A stretch of 64,000 bases of DNA from Branchiostoma floridae (lineage: Eukaryota > Chordata > Leptocardii > Amphioxiformes > Branchiostomatidae), in NCBI RefSeq assembly GCF_000003815.2, contig NC_049979.1, positions 18,259,837 to 18,323,836 of the forward strand, written 5' to 3'. Position 1 is the stretch's first letter, and each line of letters opens with the position of its first letter. The notes under the pieces were generated by a model that worked only from the letters and a program-made list of their open reading frames with translations, made no database searches and was not told the origin of the DNA. Shown piece by piece: positions 51,524-63,845 of this stretch. A program made the position numbers and the translations under genes.

Positions 51524-53443
51524 TGCCTAGGGCTATTTCTTCTTCAATATGCTAACCTTACATGTCCACTCTGAGGTTTGGCTGACTGGGTTGGGGGATA
51601 TATTGTAAACACAGAACACATGTCAGGTGAACATTGAACATGTAACAAATAAAAGGTACTGACCCTAATCTTGACTATTCTTGAGCGGACTCCATGTGTG
51701 CACGGCTTCTTGATGAGCATCTGCTGTAGGAACAGGAGAAACAGACTCAGTGATCTCCCCCCTTGTTGATTCATACAACTCATGTACAGTACTTGGTACC
51801 TGACAAAGGTTGGCTGGGCAGCATCATTCTATGGACACTACTGGACCATGGGCACAACCTGCTATATTTTACTTCTTGGCATAGTGCCTTAAATATTGCT
51901 TAAATGCATATCTTACCTGTAATTCTAATCCTGTTTTTATTCTGTTTAAAGGAGATGAAAGACCCCTAATGTCTAAAACATAGTTTGTCTTGAAGTAATT
52001 CAAACATGACACAAATGACCCCCAAAGCAGAGGCCCATGTAATCATAGGCCACAGTGGACAGGGTGTGTAGATGGCAGATGGTAGGGTGTGCTGTGCACT
52101 GGGTAACACATATCAAGTGGGAAATGCTAACACTATTAGTATTGCATACCTCTTCCCACAAAGCCCTGAGAGAAACCCCAAATACCATGAAGGTAAGACA
52201 AAACACGAAAAGCATGACCACAAACCTTGCACCTTGTTTGAATGCACAAAGTCCATCATTACTTACGTCACAAAATCTATCATGTTATCAGATTTGTGTT
52301 GTCACAATTGTCATTCAGCCTCACAGAAAATTTTAAGAAAAGAAAGCAGTTTGTTCCTCATCTTTGCCTGACTTAAATTTCTAATCAAGTACATGTAGGT
52401 TCCAAGCTTTTTTTGACACCAATTTTCCTCTGTCCACAGCAGGTGTTAGCCCGACTGGTTACACCCTTAGATGTTATAAACCAGAGCTGATATCAACTGG
52501 GATATTGACTTTTCATCTTACTATTTTAGTTTTACCACCACTTGGTGAGTCCAGGAGGCAGAAAGCTCCACAGCCAGCCTGGCACCAGGACTGATTGATT
52601 CTCCATCTGTTCAGAAAGCTAACACACACATAGGCAAGCTAAAGAGCACATAATGCACCATGGAAATAAGTGGACCTTCCTCTCCACACAACCATGAAAT
52701 GAGTCCTAAAAGTAGTGCCCAACCTGAGCAAGGATAGGCTTTTTAGACATCAAGAGAGCCAAAGCTAATTATGCAGGGCACCAACCTTCAAGAAAGTCAC
52801 TTAGTGACATGTCGACAAGTGGGTTTTAAATACCACCTAAAGTCTAAGCAGTATTAATTGGTACTAACTAGAAGAAGTATCTGAACTTTGGAAGTCCCAT
52901 CATTGGCAAATAGGAGAAGTCTGAACTTTTTGCAGAAGACAGACATGTGGCTACATCAATGCCTAACTGATGCTACAATACAGTATTACGTAATAATGGT
53001 AGGGCCTAAAATTCTTTTGCAACAAACTGTATTCTACACATACATGTACAAGGCACATGCTAAATCATAGTAAATGGATATATCTGCAGGTTTAAGAACG
53101 CTGTCTTCTTCACCTCTTTCTGTTCGATGTACCGTGTACCTCTTAAACATTTACCGGTTAGATATATGGACATATGGACGTTATTTGTCATATACAAAGT
53201 CAAGTTCTATGCAAAGAGAGCTCTTGGTTTACTTCTTAATATATCCTGTGTATGTGGAACAGGGGTGGGGGTGGTAGTGGCAAGGTGCAGACCAGAAAGC
53301 ACACTTAACTCAATTTGAAACTTGAATTTGAATCATTATCATTATGAATGGCATACAGAGTTCGCCGACCACATACCTGTATGGAAAAGATTTTATGTGG
53401 TGTTATGACGCACAGCAGGAATCTGGTCTTGAGACCCCTAAAT
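51524..53443. other. Non-coding stretch
   Basis: No exon, RNA gene or element could be supported in this interval. Confidence 0.45.
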
Positions 53444-53533
53444 CGCTCTTTACACTGTGGCTGAGACGTCTTGGCTAAGACGGTCTTGAGACGGTCTTGG
53501 CCAAGACGTCTCAGAAAAACCTAGTGTAAAGCG
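53444..53533. mobile_element. ~90-bp palindromic MITE
   Basis: Outer arms are CTTTACACT and its inverse AGTGTAAAG. Inner arms at 53461-53481 and 53494-53514 (CTGAGACGTCTTGGC with its exact inverse GCCAAGACGTCTCAG at the core) match over 21 bp with one mismatch. The whole unit can fold into a single hairpin. Target duplication is not clear. Confidence 0.7.
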
Positions 53534-55319
53534 AGTGTATATAACATATTAATGGGTCAATAACATTGTTTGAACACCTTGCATATTTTCTTCTTAGAAA
53601 ACCACTGGGGTGAGACTCTCTTGACTATTCTTGTAACAACCGGTCTTGGCTTATATCCCTCCAAAGCAGTAGCAACTGACCTGTGACAACAAGAGAACAG
53701 TGGGAAAAACCTACTCTTGACAAGTCTATTTAGCCATTTTTTGTAGGGAAGCAAAAGGTGTATATCAAATATCATATGGCTCCTTCTATGATTTGGAACA
53801 TCTCAACAGGCTCAGCTAATTGGGTACCTACTTAAGTCCCAGTGGTCTTAACTTTAATACATTGTAAGTATTTGTTCTACAAGACACAGGACAACTAACA
53901 CCATCCAATGGTTGGCGAATGAAGACACTAAGTCCTGACGATGCTGTTGCTGAGCCAGATAATTTTATTTTGTTTTGCCAAGAATGGCTTCTCTTTCCAC
54001 TTCAACTGGTAGGTTATGTTTAGTCACTGTCAGACCAATGGTCACAGCACCACACCCAGCTTTCCAAATATCATACACCCACTTAGTCCACAGGCCACAT
54101 GTCACATACACTGTGGGGCACAGCCCACTTATGCATTACATCTTTTATATAGTCAGCTACATATACTGAGTACACTTGTGGGCCCTTTTGGAATCTTGTT
54201 AATATTGCTCTCTGTGCATGAAAGTATAACAGTCAAATTTTAAAATCTCTCACGGAAGAAAGGTTGAAACATGCCCCAACAAGTGAAGCTGCACACCAAA
54301 CTTGAGTCCTAAACATCATAAGCTACACCAGGAGCAGGTGTGTGCAGTCCACAGGTATTGCATCAATAATTCATCACCACAAATTTTCTACCCACAAAAG
54401 AATTTCAGTCAAAGTTTCCAAAACCTGGGATAAAACAGATTGTGCCCAACCACTTCTTTTGATCCCAACTAATTTTTCTTGCTGGCACATCTCATTTCCG
54501 GCACGATAAAGATTATATAAAATTCCATCAAAAGACGTAGCTGTCATTTGTAAATATGAGATAAGCACACATGTTAAATTTGATATAGGGTCTTGTCTGT
54601 CCTAACAAATCACAGTTGCAACCACCCATTCTTTTGCCAAAGAGGCTTTCTTCTTACCCATCAATCAGCACTACATTGCTGTAACCCAGTATTTTAAGGT
54701 ACTTTACTCGAGTAACCAACATGCAAAATCTATGCTGCTTCCCAGCATGGAATGGCTAAAATTAGAGTATGTGATCAAGAAACTTCAGCTTTAGTACTTG
54801 CTGATAAAGCTTTAGTACTTGCTGATAACTAGCAACATGAATAAAGGACTTCAACACAGTTGTGTCCATTACAAGGCTGACCCTCAATAACTACACAGAC
54901 CCCAGCTTCAGCAAGGGTCAAGCTTCCAAAATAGCTATCACTGACCCTTACAGAGCAGCTTTCTTTGCTACCTCAGGTTTCACCTTGCCAGGTTTTCAGC
55001 ACAATAACACACTCCAAAAGGAATGGTCCTGTTAAAAGCACACTACTAAGTGCTGAAATCAAATCTGCTCCAACCCTTTGGTCCAAACAATACAAAATAA
55101 CATGCATATTCATGCCAAGGTATCATCTACATTCTGTTCAACAAATTTGTCTGGTCAAGCTGGACCCTCATCAAGACATAGCTTGATAAGGTAATTTAGA
55201 ACTTTTTTTCTAAAAGACCATTGAACCCAAATATAAGTGTTATTCAAATATATGATTTGATATAAATATCATATATATAAGGCACTGTTGCGCAACGGTC
55301 GATATTTTTGTGGATATAG
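53534..55319. other. Non-coding stretch
   Basis: No supported gene. Contains a 21-bp unit (AGCTTTAGTACTTGCTGATA plus A) repeated in tandem twice at 54787-54827. Confidence 0.45.
54787..54827 (+). repeat. Tandem duplication of a 21-bp unit
   Basis: AGCTTTAGTACTTGCTGATA is present at 54787-54806 and 54808-54827 without mismatch. Confidence 0.9.
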
Positions 55320-55526
55320 TGGGCATTCGCTAAAAAGACTTTTTTTTGCTGGGCATTCACTAAAAAGACCATCGAAAATTGTCAACTTTGATTTATGCCA
55401 CTTCGCGTCAATGGATTGACTTTAAACTCAGAATTAATGCATGGGAGCACAACGTGGACAATTCCAAGCAAAAAATATGAGATTCGTGCAGCCTGGACTT
55501 CGTTTGTGGGCATTGGCTAAAAAGAC
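55320..55526 (+). repeat. Triplicated 20-mer TGGGCATTCGCTAAAAAGAC
   Basis: Copies at 55320-55339, 55350-55369 (CAC for CGC) and 55507-55526 (GGC for CGC), all in the same orientation with only one or two changes each. The first two are 30 bp apart, the third 157 bp further. No coding frame runs through them. They may belong to an unrecognised mobile element or be a short interspersed regulatory-type repeat. Confidence 0.8.
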
Positions 55527-56099
55527 TGTCCCCAAGGACACAAGACTCAAAAGTTGGGAATTGCAACAAAATATCAACCTTCCTCTAGTTTAGGACAAAG
55601 CAATATCGTGTATTACCACCTGTTTAGCTATAACATCAAAAAAAGTCACCAGTGACTGAAATCAAGAGCTCTTTTAACTTTGGATGATGATAGTGATCAT
55701 ACCTGCTTTGTCTACAAGGAGCATGCATTTTCTTGTCCAGTGACAAATTGAAAAATACATAGAATTCCCAGGTCTAAATTCTTATCATTTTGTACATATT
55801 CTTATTCACTGTATATCCACCTGGAGAGCATCTGTCCCTATAAATCCTATAATGGATCTAGCTGGTATACAATCTATACCTTTGTATGGGCAATCATAAT
55901 GATACCTGGAATAGTCAAGTTTCACTATCTTAAGTCAAATCTGCATATGTATTCCAGCATAAGATCTAAGGATTAACCCCAACAAGAGCATAAGCCCTGA
56001 AGCCAAGGTTATGCATACTACAGTGGCCACAATAGTCATGTGATATAGCAGCTGCTCAACAAATCCAACAGCTTCATTGTCATTGTGTACCATATGAAG

Positions 56100-57236
56100 T
56101 ACTGTAAGTTCATTTATGTTCGCGAGCACTTAATTTCGCGAGTTTGAGCAAATCGGGAGTTCGCGAGATCTTTGAGTTCGCGAGTGGGTGTTTCAATTAT
56201 TTTTCGAAAGTTACGTTACGATCCGGTAACGTTAGCGAGTGCCCCCCTCCCACCCACACCGCAACACTAGTCATGCCGTCAAAGGCGGCATTTACGCCTT
56301 ACAGTTCATAGTTCCCCTTCAAACAATGTCTAAAGTTGGTGTACTCAATAAAAAATGTGTTTCTACCGAGCCACTGTCTCATTGTTGAGCTCATTTCGGC
56401 CGTGATTTGACGACAGCGCACGGAACGCAACGGGGTCAATGACCTCTGTTATGTCGCAATCACATTTGCCGCATAGGCTGACGGGATACCCCACGCCAAG
56501 CCAAGCGACGCGGGCGCCATTTTGAAATTTTTTTAGCGTGAAAGACGGCGCTAAGTTTTAAACTTTCAGCGTAATTTGTGGACACAAGTTGTACACAAGA
56601 AGGTGAAGAGTTTATGTCTCCCATATTTACAGTAGTTCTAACTCAGAATTATGAAACGGACGTCTTATTTTCGGCATGTAAGCGGAGTTGTGTTTGCCAC
56701 GTTTCTAGTCATGCAAAAAAAGTCACTAAATATTCCCCGGCTGTAAACCTGCTGCAATTCCACAGCCTTCCTTGTATTTGTAAAGACCAGTACTACTCAG
56801 TTTTATTTATTTTTTGTTTCGTTCGTAACTTGTAGAAATCTAGTAAAACTAAGACAATGTACTAAGTAATTTGTTATCAGAGCCATGTCACGGCGTGTAC
56901 GTACTAGTAAACAAAGCCGACATGTTTCTTTTTTCTCCGTTCGCCAGTGGCACATTTCTATACAACAATGACTCCATGTATCGTATATGTGTTGAATTAA
57001 CTTTTATTTCGGTTTGAAAAGAATAAATGGTCTGTTGTCAGTTGAGTAATGTCATTGGTATAAGTTGCTATCATATAGTAAACACGTAGTTGAGACTGGA
57101 TCATTTGGACGGAAGGTGTGGGGAGGGGGGGACGATATTGAACATGCATGTTCGCGAGTAGATGACTTCGCGAAGAGAAGGTTTTAGCGAAATACGCGAA
57201 GTTAAAAATCTCGCGAACTTAAATGAACTTACAGTA
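56100..57236. mobile_element. 1.13-kb non-autonomous TIR DNA transposon (TA target)
   Basis: Left end TA-CTGTAAGTTCATTTATGTTC (56100 onward) and right end read inversely TA-CTGTAAGTTCATTTAAGTTC (from 57236) are near-identical inverted repeats. Both run on into CGCGAG-rich subterminal sequence that also matches in inverted form. The flanking TA fits a TA target duplication, as in Tc1/mariner-like and similar MITE families. The interior is CpG-richer than its surroundings and has no frame longer than 85 codons, so it lacks a transposase. Family assignment is an inference. Confidence 0.8.
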
Positions 57237-58803
57237 GTCATTTTGTAGCAAACATTCAAGTTGAGACTTTGATGTTAACATGCCTAACTTCACAAAATGT
57301 TGAACCGTCATATTGATACTGTTGAAACATATCATCATAATGTCACTAACAAGACCATGTGATATCTAGTTACTTGTTTCTGATTCAAGATAAGGACAAT
57401 AAGATACATATACAAGATTAAATCTGTAGATCACACAGATAGAGATAGAATTACAGGCATTTTCCATAGATATATAATGCCTTGAACTCTCCACATGTCA
57501 TCCCAGTAGATAACAATTCCCAAGGGACTGAAGTCAGACTACTGAAATGGTCAGCAAAACATGGAGGCTGTTCAAAACATGGAACCCTGTGTGGGGAATG
57601 GGCGATGGCTTGTACCAGCTTCTTTTCTGGGGAGAGAGATCTTGCAGTGGTTTATCTGCTTTAGTTGCCCTGTATCAATGTTTGTCCAAGATGGAATGAT
57701 AGCTGTCTACCATCTGGCATATCTATATCTCTTCCGGACAAATGCTCTGCTATCACATGTAGCAGCAACCCTGAACTTTTTCTGCTTCCAGAGATATGAA
57801 AATTCTTTGCATTTTGGCCTCATCTTGATTGACATCAAATGGTACTGTGGTTTTAGATAAGGCAAGAATCAGTTGTAGTTATTTCATAACAAAAAGTTCA
57901 TTCTGGGAACCTTGAAAAGATTATCTTTATCATAGCCATGACCTCCTGTTGTTTCCAAGTTGTCACCGAGACGATCTAGATAATACTGACTAGATCATTT
58001 CTCTATACATGTACTAGAGATGAGGCTTGGCTGGTGTTACATTCATTAATTCAAATAAGGGCCCGAGGAAAGTAGACAGCCATAGACATTTTACAGCTTC
58101 ATGGACAAGGAAAGCTTTTAAAGATGACAAGATCTCCTTCCAACAATCTTCACCTTTTTTGGAACTGAGTTAAAGCTAGCCTGATTAAATCTCGCTTATA
58201 GCAGCCCGCAGGGAGGGGCCAGTTACAGCCCTGGACAGCGGAGTTTGTGTTACACAGACTAAGTTAAAGCAATCCTTAAACCCCATATCCAGTACACACC
58301 TCAGTGTGGGAAGGCTAACTCGTCAGGGAAAAGTTCTAAATGTAACTTAAGCGTTTATTTTCAATGTACCCATCCATGATAGGACTAATCCAGCGAGTGA
58401 CATACAGTGAGTATATGTAACCGAGGAATATTCAGTTCAGTTTGGCATACTGATAGATGGAAAATAATGCAAATGAAGACCTAATATGCATAATCAATGA
58501 GAGAAAATGCAGCTATCTGATAGAGGTAAATGATGGGAATTTGATACATGGCATTTGGAAGTTACGACATAGCAAAATATTATGCAAATGAGGAATTCAT
58601 TTGCATAATGCTTGTATGTCCTTCATTCATATGATATGATTGTCTATTTCAGTTTGCATGGAGATGATCAACTAACATAATCTAGGCAAATGAAAAAAAC
58701 ATTATTTGCTTAATGAGAAACACAAATACACTGTAATACATCAGCTGTAATTATCAAAATCATCTGGCAAAGGTATGGGGTCATGGAACTCTAGTTCTAT
58801 TTA
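57237..58803. other. Non-coding stretch
   Basis: No supported exon or element. A GC-rich segment around 58190-58330 differs in style from its surroundings and may be a diverged repeat, but no boundaries are visible. Confidence 0.4.
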
Positions 58804-59164
58804 TAATTCAGGGCTCGAAATTCATTTTTGGGATTAGGTGCACAGGTGCACCCAGCTTTAAAAATTGGGTGCACCAAAAAACTTTTAGGTGCACCACTTA
58901 AATTTAAGTAACAACCTAATAGCAAACTTAGTTACAAGCTATCAAATTCTTAAACAAGTACCATGACAGACATTTTTATTATTTTTCTAACACTTAGATG
59001 TCAAGAATATGATGTATACTAGTATACTTTGATATCTTTACATACATAAACCTAAGAAAATATTTGGGTGTACCCTGTGCACCCACAGAAAATAATTGGG
59101 TGCACAGCTTCAATTTTGGGTGCACCTGGGTGCACATGCACCCAGTATTTCGAGCCCTGTAATT
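58804..59164. mobile_element. 351-bp GTGCAC-rich TIR element with 5-bp target duplication
   Basis: CAGGGCTCGAAAT at 58809 is inverted at the right end as ATTTCGAGCCCTG, ending at 59159. TAATT flanks both sides (58804-58808 and 59160-59164). Inside are eight GTGCAC hexamers plus one ATGCAC, mostly as GGTGCACC. CAGGG termini suggest a hAT-like element, and 5-bp duplications are known for some hAT subgroups. No coding capacity. Confidence 0.75.
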
Positions 59165-60886
59165 TGTACAAAAAGTTGTTGTATGCATGAATTTCCTGTA
59201 CTTCCTCCATTGCAGAGGCTACCAACACACTTTTGAAGTCTATTTCAAAAAGTCATCTTCTGAAGAAATTGTTTAAGTTAGATTCAGCTGAAGGAACAGC
59301 AATCTGGTCAATTTCTTTCCAAACAACAAGTACCATGACACACAAGAGGGCTTTTTCAGTCTTTTTCATGGCACCAAGAGCACCACATACTGCATATAAT
59401 TCCTGTAATTTTTTTCAAACAGAACTGAGCCAATTTGAAAACTAACTGTATTAGGAAGTGTGGTTCAACACACAGTCTACACCTTAGCAACTTTTACCAC
59501 TGCAATAAGACCCAGTGTGTGCTGAGCAAATGGAGATGTGCATTCAATCTCTGGAGACAAAAGCAGGTAGGCCAGGCTAATACAATACACAGGCAGACAT
59601 AGTCACTCAGGTATCTCGTTACCAGGTAACCAATCTGCCTGAAGAAAGTATGTGCACAGGCTTTGCTACCAAACCTTTTCTGAGAGGTATACATCAATAA
59701 AAGATACACCCTCCCTCGGTGACAAAATATCCTGAAACAGGATGCGACAGTATCCCAGCAAATTTGTAGCCCAATCCAGGGAGGATGAGTCTGGCGTCAG
59801 ATGGTATCGATTTTTATGATGATGAAGGGTAATCGTAAAGCCTTGACTGTTCCAAACAAAAGGCCAGGAGGATATTTGGGAGGCATAATAGTCACAATTT
59901 ATGCGTTGTTTTAGGTTGGAAGCTATCAAACCTCAGCAATAAACTAGCCATTGCTCAAGTACAGTTGTTACTCTCAGAGTGATTTATCACCCAGCTATGG
60001 GCCATGAGTAATGGAGGCGCCTGTGGGAGCCTGCATACCATCTTGTATAATGTAGGTAAATCATTCAGCTTTGGGGACAAATGTGAGTATGCTGCAGGGT
60101 GAGTTGATTATCCCTAAATATCAGTCAACATGAGTCGCATAATTGCCTGATATCCTGCTGCAAATGCAAGATGCTTGGCCAACAAGGAAGTAGTAAGGAC
60201 ACAGGTCCATATCAGAATTGCAGGAGTGGCCAATGATACTGTAAAGAAGAGTAGGTAAATGGAGACTAGGGCAGGTACCTTTCGTTGCAATGAAGTTGTG
60301 ACGGGCCACAGCAGCATGTTGAAATTTGACCAAATTATATCTCGTATCTAAAATAATTCATCTGTCTTTAAACTGTTTTTGACCTGCTGATTTGCAGGTT
60401 CTGAATTATTTACTAGCAATTTCAGTTATTGCCTGCAAATTGCACATTGCAGGTGGCATGTTCATGCCCTGCTTTTGGTCCCACTGATTATTTTGAAATG
60501 CCTCCAAAAAGCAGTCAAAATAAATTGATCTAGCTTAGGTCCATCCCAGTACAAGGTACTACAAACTTTAGCCTTCCTAAGAACCTTCTGTTGTAAGGGA
60601 CTCTAAGTGACAGTACAAACAACAGCTTAGAGTTCAGCAAGGCCTGACCTGATGATTTACACCTGTGCAGAGTTCCACAGCAGTATACCTGAACCTCAGT
60701 TGTCATGGCAATCACTGCACCTGTCCATCCTTGGGTCAGGAGCTGGTCTACGAGAGGAACCTTTGCATTTGCTATCATATCATCATCTATTTCAACCGAA
60801 GTTGGGGGCCGAAATACGTGTGTATGGTGGGAAACATCAAAATCAATTATGATTTTTGGTTATTTCTTTTATTATTTTTTTTGCGG
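59165..60886. other. Non-coding stretch
   Basis: No supported gene. A short region at 60380-60460 contains several small inverted GCAGGT/ACCTGC-type motifs but no definable element. Confidence 0.4.
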
Positions 60887-61292
60887 GCCGACTACTCTCT
60901 CTTGGCAGCTTACAATAGGAGGGGCTAAATCGCAAGGGTCTAGAGTGAGGTTCCATTCGGCGCCACTCAGGTGACCTCAATACGACAGTAATTACCCCAG
61001 GTGCGGCCAAGGGACTGTAAGTTTTGAACCAGTCACACCGCACCATCGCACATGTGGTGGGTTCTTTAACGTGTTTGAGGTGTTGCTTTCCTCAAACACG
61101 GGACCTCCATTTAACGTCCTACCCGAGGAACGGCCCTAGCTGATGCTAGATACTCATTTTCACCTGAGTACAGCGAGGAAAGCCATGTTAAGTGCCTTTC
61201 CTATGGGCACAAGATCGGTGACACTGCATGATTCAAACTCAAGACCTCTCGGTCCTGAGCCAAACACGCTGCCGCTGCGCCATGCGATCTCA
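60887..61292 (-). mobile_element. tRNA-derived SINE
   Basis: Read on the minus strand from 61292: GAGATCGCATGGCGCAGCGG contains a pol III A box (TGGCGCAGCGG, 61282-61272), and GAGTTTGAATC (61240-61230) is a B-box-like sequence 30-40 bp downstream, as in a tRNA. The head is followed by a ~300-bp body with TAGGACGTTAAATGGAGGTC and ACACGTTAAAGAACCCACCA blocks. The head is too diverged and lacks the 3' half of a tRNA, so it is a SINE rather than a tRNA gene. The 3' limit near 60887 is approximate. Confidence 0.72.
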
Positions 61293-63094
61293 CTAAATTT
61301 TTCTGTATTGCTCTCCAACTTACTAGCAGTCCACAGCAAAACCTTCACAGTTTATGGCCTCAGTACAACTTAGGTAACCTAAAAAAACTTCCTATATAAA
61401 CTATAAATATGGATGATACAATATTTTGACAATGGAAACTTCCTTTGTACATCTGCACAAGAAAACTTTTTAATAATTCTAAATGCATGGCTTACCCATA
61501 ATGAATGCCTTTCAGAACTAAAATATTTGAGGGTCAGCCAAACAGTTTCATAAGTAGATGCTACCAGCACTACAAAACATTGTCCTTTGGCACCATCGAG
61601 CTTTTGTCTTGTTTCCTGTTGCATAACACAGGAGTCAAAAATCTTTATGCTACACTGCACCTATTCAACAATGTGAACTTGAAACCTAACACCTTGGAAA
61701 TAATTTCATTGTATGGATAGTCACACTTATCATTAGAACCATAAAGCATATAGCTAGCCAAACTAAATATTACATGTGACATACATGTATATTTTTCTGT
61801 AAATTATGACTTGCTTTGCATAATTGAGCTAACTTTGACCATGAATCCAACAAGTCCTCCTCCTAAATTTCAACATTTCTGCTCCTGGTAGGATATCCTT
61901 AAACTAGCATTGTTCTTCTTTTGGGTCAAAGTGTATGTGACATAATATGACAAAAGTTATCCATCCACATGGTTTTGAAGAGAATTATGTATAGAGGTTT
62001 CTAAGTAGAAAACACACAGTACTGTATGCTACATGGATGACATCATGTTCCAAAGACATACACGAGATCCTCTTGTTAAACAAGGCTACACCATAAGTAC
62101 ACCCACATATGACCTTGGGGTACTGCCAACTGACAGATAGATTGAACCAGCTGACCCTAACTTGGCACTGTTGCCTATAACATAGCTACTCCCATAGTAA
62201 ATCAACTTATACTGCCAACAGACTTCTTACTTTGGTTTTTCAAATGCAACACTAAATGGAAAGAATAGGCGCAAGTCCAAGGACAATGTGGCAAGAAATA
62301 GCTGATTAAGACCATAACAACATAAACAATGTTCCATAATCAACTTTCTTGACTAATTTACTTTGCCATACTTTGCTTTGCTTTCTTCAATCCAAACAAT
62401 ATCCATACTATTAATCAGACGTACCGGGACATCCATCTATAGTAAACATGGAGCCTGATGAGTGAAAATCTTGCTGTTACAATTGTTGGTTACAATTCAA
62501 GACCTTCAAATTCAAAGTCGGACAAATTCATTGTCTTTCTAACTACCATGGGCTTATTCAAGCACAACTGCAGATGATATGAAACATTGCCAATTGCACA
62601 TATTCAAGAATCTATAATAGTAAGTATAATCCTGAACAGAATTCTAATTAGCCCCAACCTGGTAATTTCCACTCCTGATCAAACTACATGCAAAACAAGG
62701 CAATCAGACTTTTAATACATAAAAGAATGGTGAAAACCTTTTCTATTACAGATTTTCACATTACATCAATGTGTACTATTGGTATATGAGTTTTGGAACA
62801 AAGATCTGGCTTTCTTAGTGCTTCCACCATTACAAACTAAACTCTTGCTCCTTTCTGTGCAACTTTGTAGACTCAACTAGTCTAGACTCAGTAGCCTTCA
62901 AAATAACATATACAGTTACATACACATTATTTTCACAGTTTTGCAACCAAATGGCTTCCAACATAACAGACATTACTTCAAACTTGACTGAAATAAATAA
63001 AACAGAGGTAGGGACAAGAAAACAATCTCTCACAGGCAGAGGAAGGGGTTTTGTCAAGAGGCTGATAGAGGGACACAAAAACACCAACCCATTC
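61293..63094. other. Non-coding stretch
   Basis: No exon, RNA gene or mobile element could be supported. Confidence 0.4.
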
Positions 63095-63135
63095 ATGTGG
63101 AAAACCACCAAGTCAACCACAGTGGTTTTCCACAT
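63095..63135. repeat. Perfect 14-bp inverted repeat (hairpin)
   Basis: ATGTGGAAAACCAC at 63095-63108 and its exact inverse GTGGTTTTCCACAT at 63122-63135 enclose a 13-nt loop. Function unknown; it may be the relic of a small palindromic element. Confidence 0.85.
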
Positions 63136-63608
63136 CCTGTTGTGATTGTGTCAGGAGCTTCAATGAGGCAGTCATCACCCAACACCTGTTAAATGCAACC
63201 TGTCCATGTTTCATCCTACTTGTATGTGTAACAATAATATTGGTAAACTTCAGGTTGTACTCAGAAGTTGTAGTCATTGTCAGATACATGTACACTATAT
63301 GTAATCTCAGTCTTGACAGGTTTTGTCACAATAAGTATGGGAAAAGAAAGTTAAGCTATACTTCATATTAGTCATCTATTTCAAATGTCCCCATTAATTT
63401 TGACTGGTGTAGCATGGGCTACATCAACAAGAAAGTACACAGAATATTAGCCACAAGATAAATACCACAGGCATTGAGATGACAAATATTGTAACAAACA
63501 AAGCTTTTAACCAAATTCATCAAAATGGGAAGATCTTTCCACATAGGAAAAAGGTAACTGAACACCTGTATTGCTTTGTGTACTATGACTTCACTTATGA
63601 CATTCTTT

Positions 63609-63845
63609 GGCTAAAAGATGTGAGCAATGTTCATGAACCATGGCTATGACCCCTCTGGACTGGAGTGGTTTAGCCCTGGTGCAGACAGACCTCAAGAGTC
63701 AGACTACCCAGGTAGCTCCAGTTCCACACCCAGCCCAAACAGCAACCCTGGAATGGTTCCCCCAGGCCTCATGAGTCAACAGTCCACAACTTCAAAAACT
63801 GACCCTGGCAAACGCATAAATACGCCAATCAGTAAAATTTCCTGA
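63609..63845 (+). CDS. Possible terminal exon of an unknown gene (weak)
   Basis: The frame reads MNHGYDPSGLEWFSPGADRP, then Ser/Pro-rich sequence (SSSSTPSPNSNPGMVPP, LMSQQSTTSKTDPGKR) and stops at 63843-63845. A possible acceptor (GGCTAAAAG) lies about 10 bp upstream of the ATG at 63627. Its composition looks more protein-like than other frames in this half of the window, but there is no family match, no partner exon, and it could be chance. Low confidence. Confidence 0.22.

Noticed and set aside
61230..61292. tRNA gene on the minus strand
   Set aside because: A and B boxes are present but there is no complete cloverleaf or 3' acceptor half; the continuing body marks a SINE.
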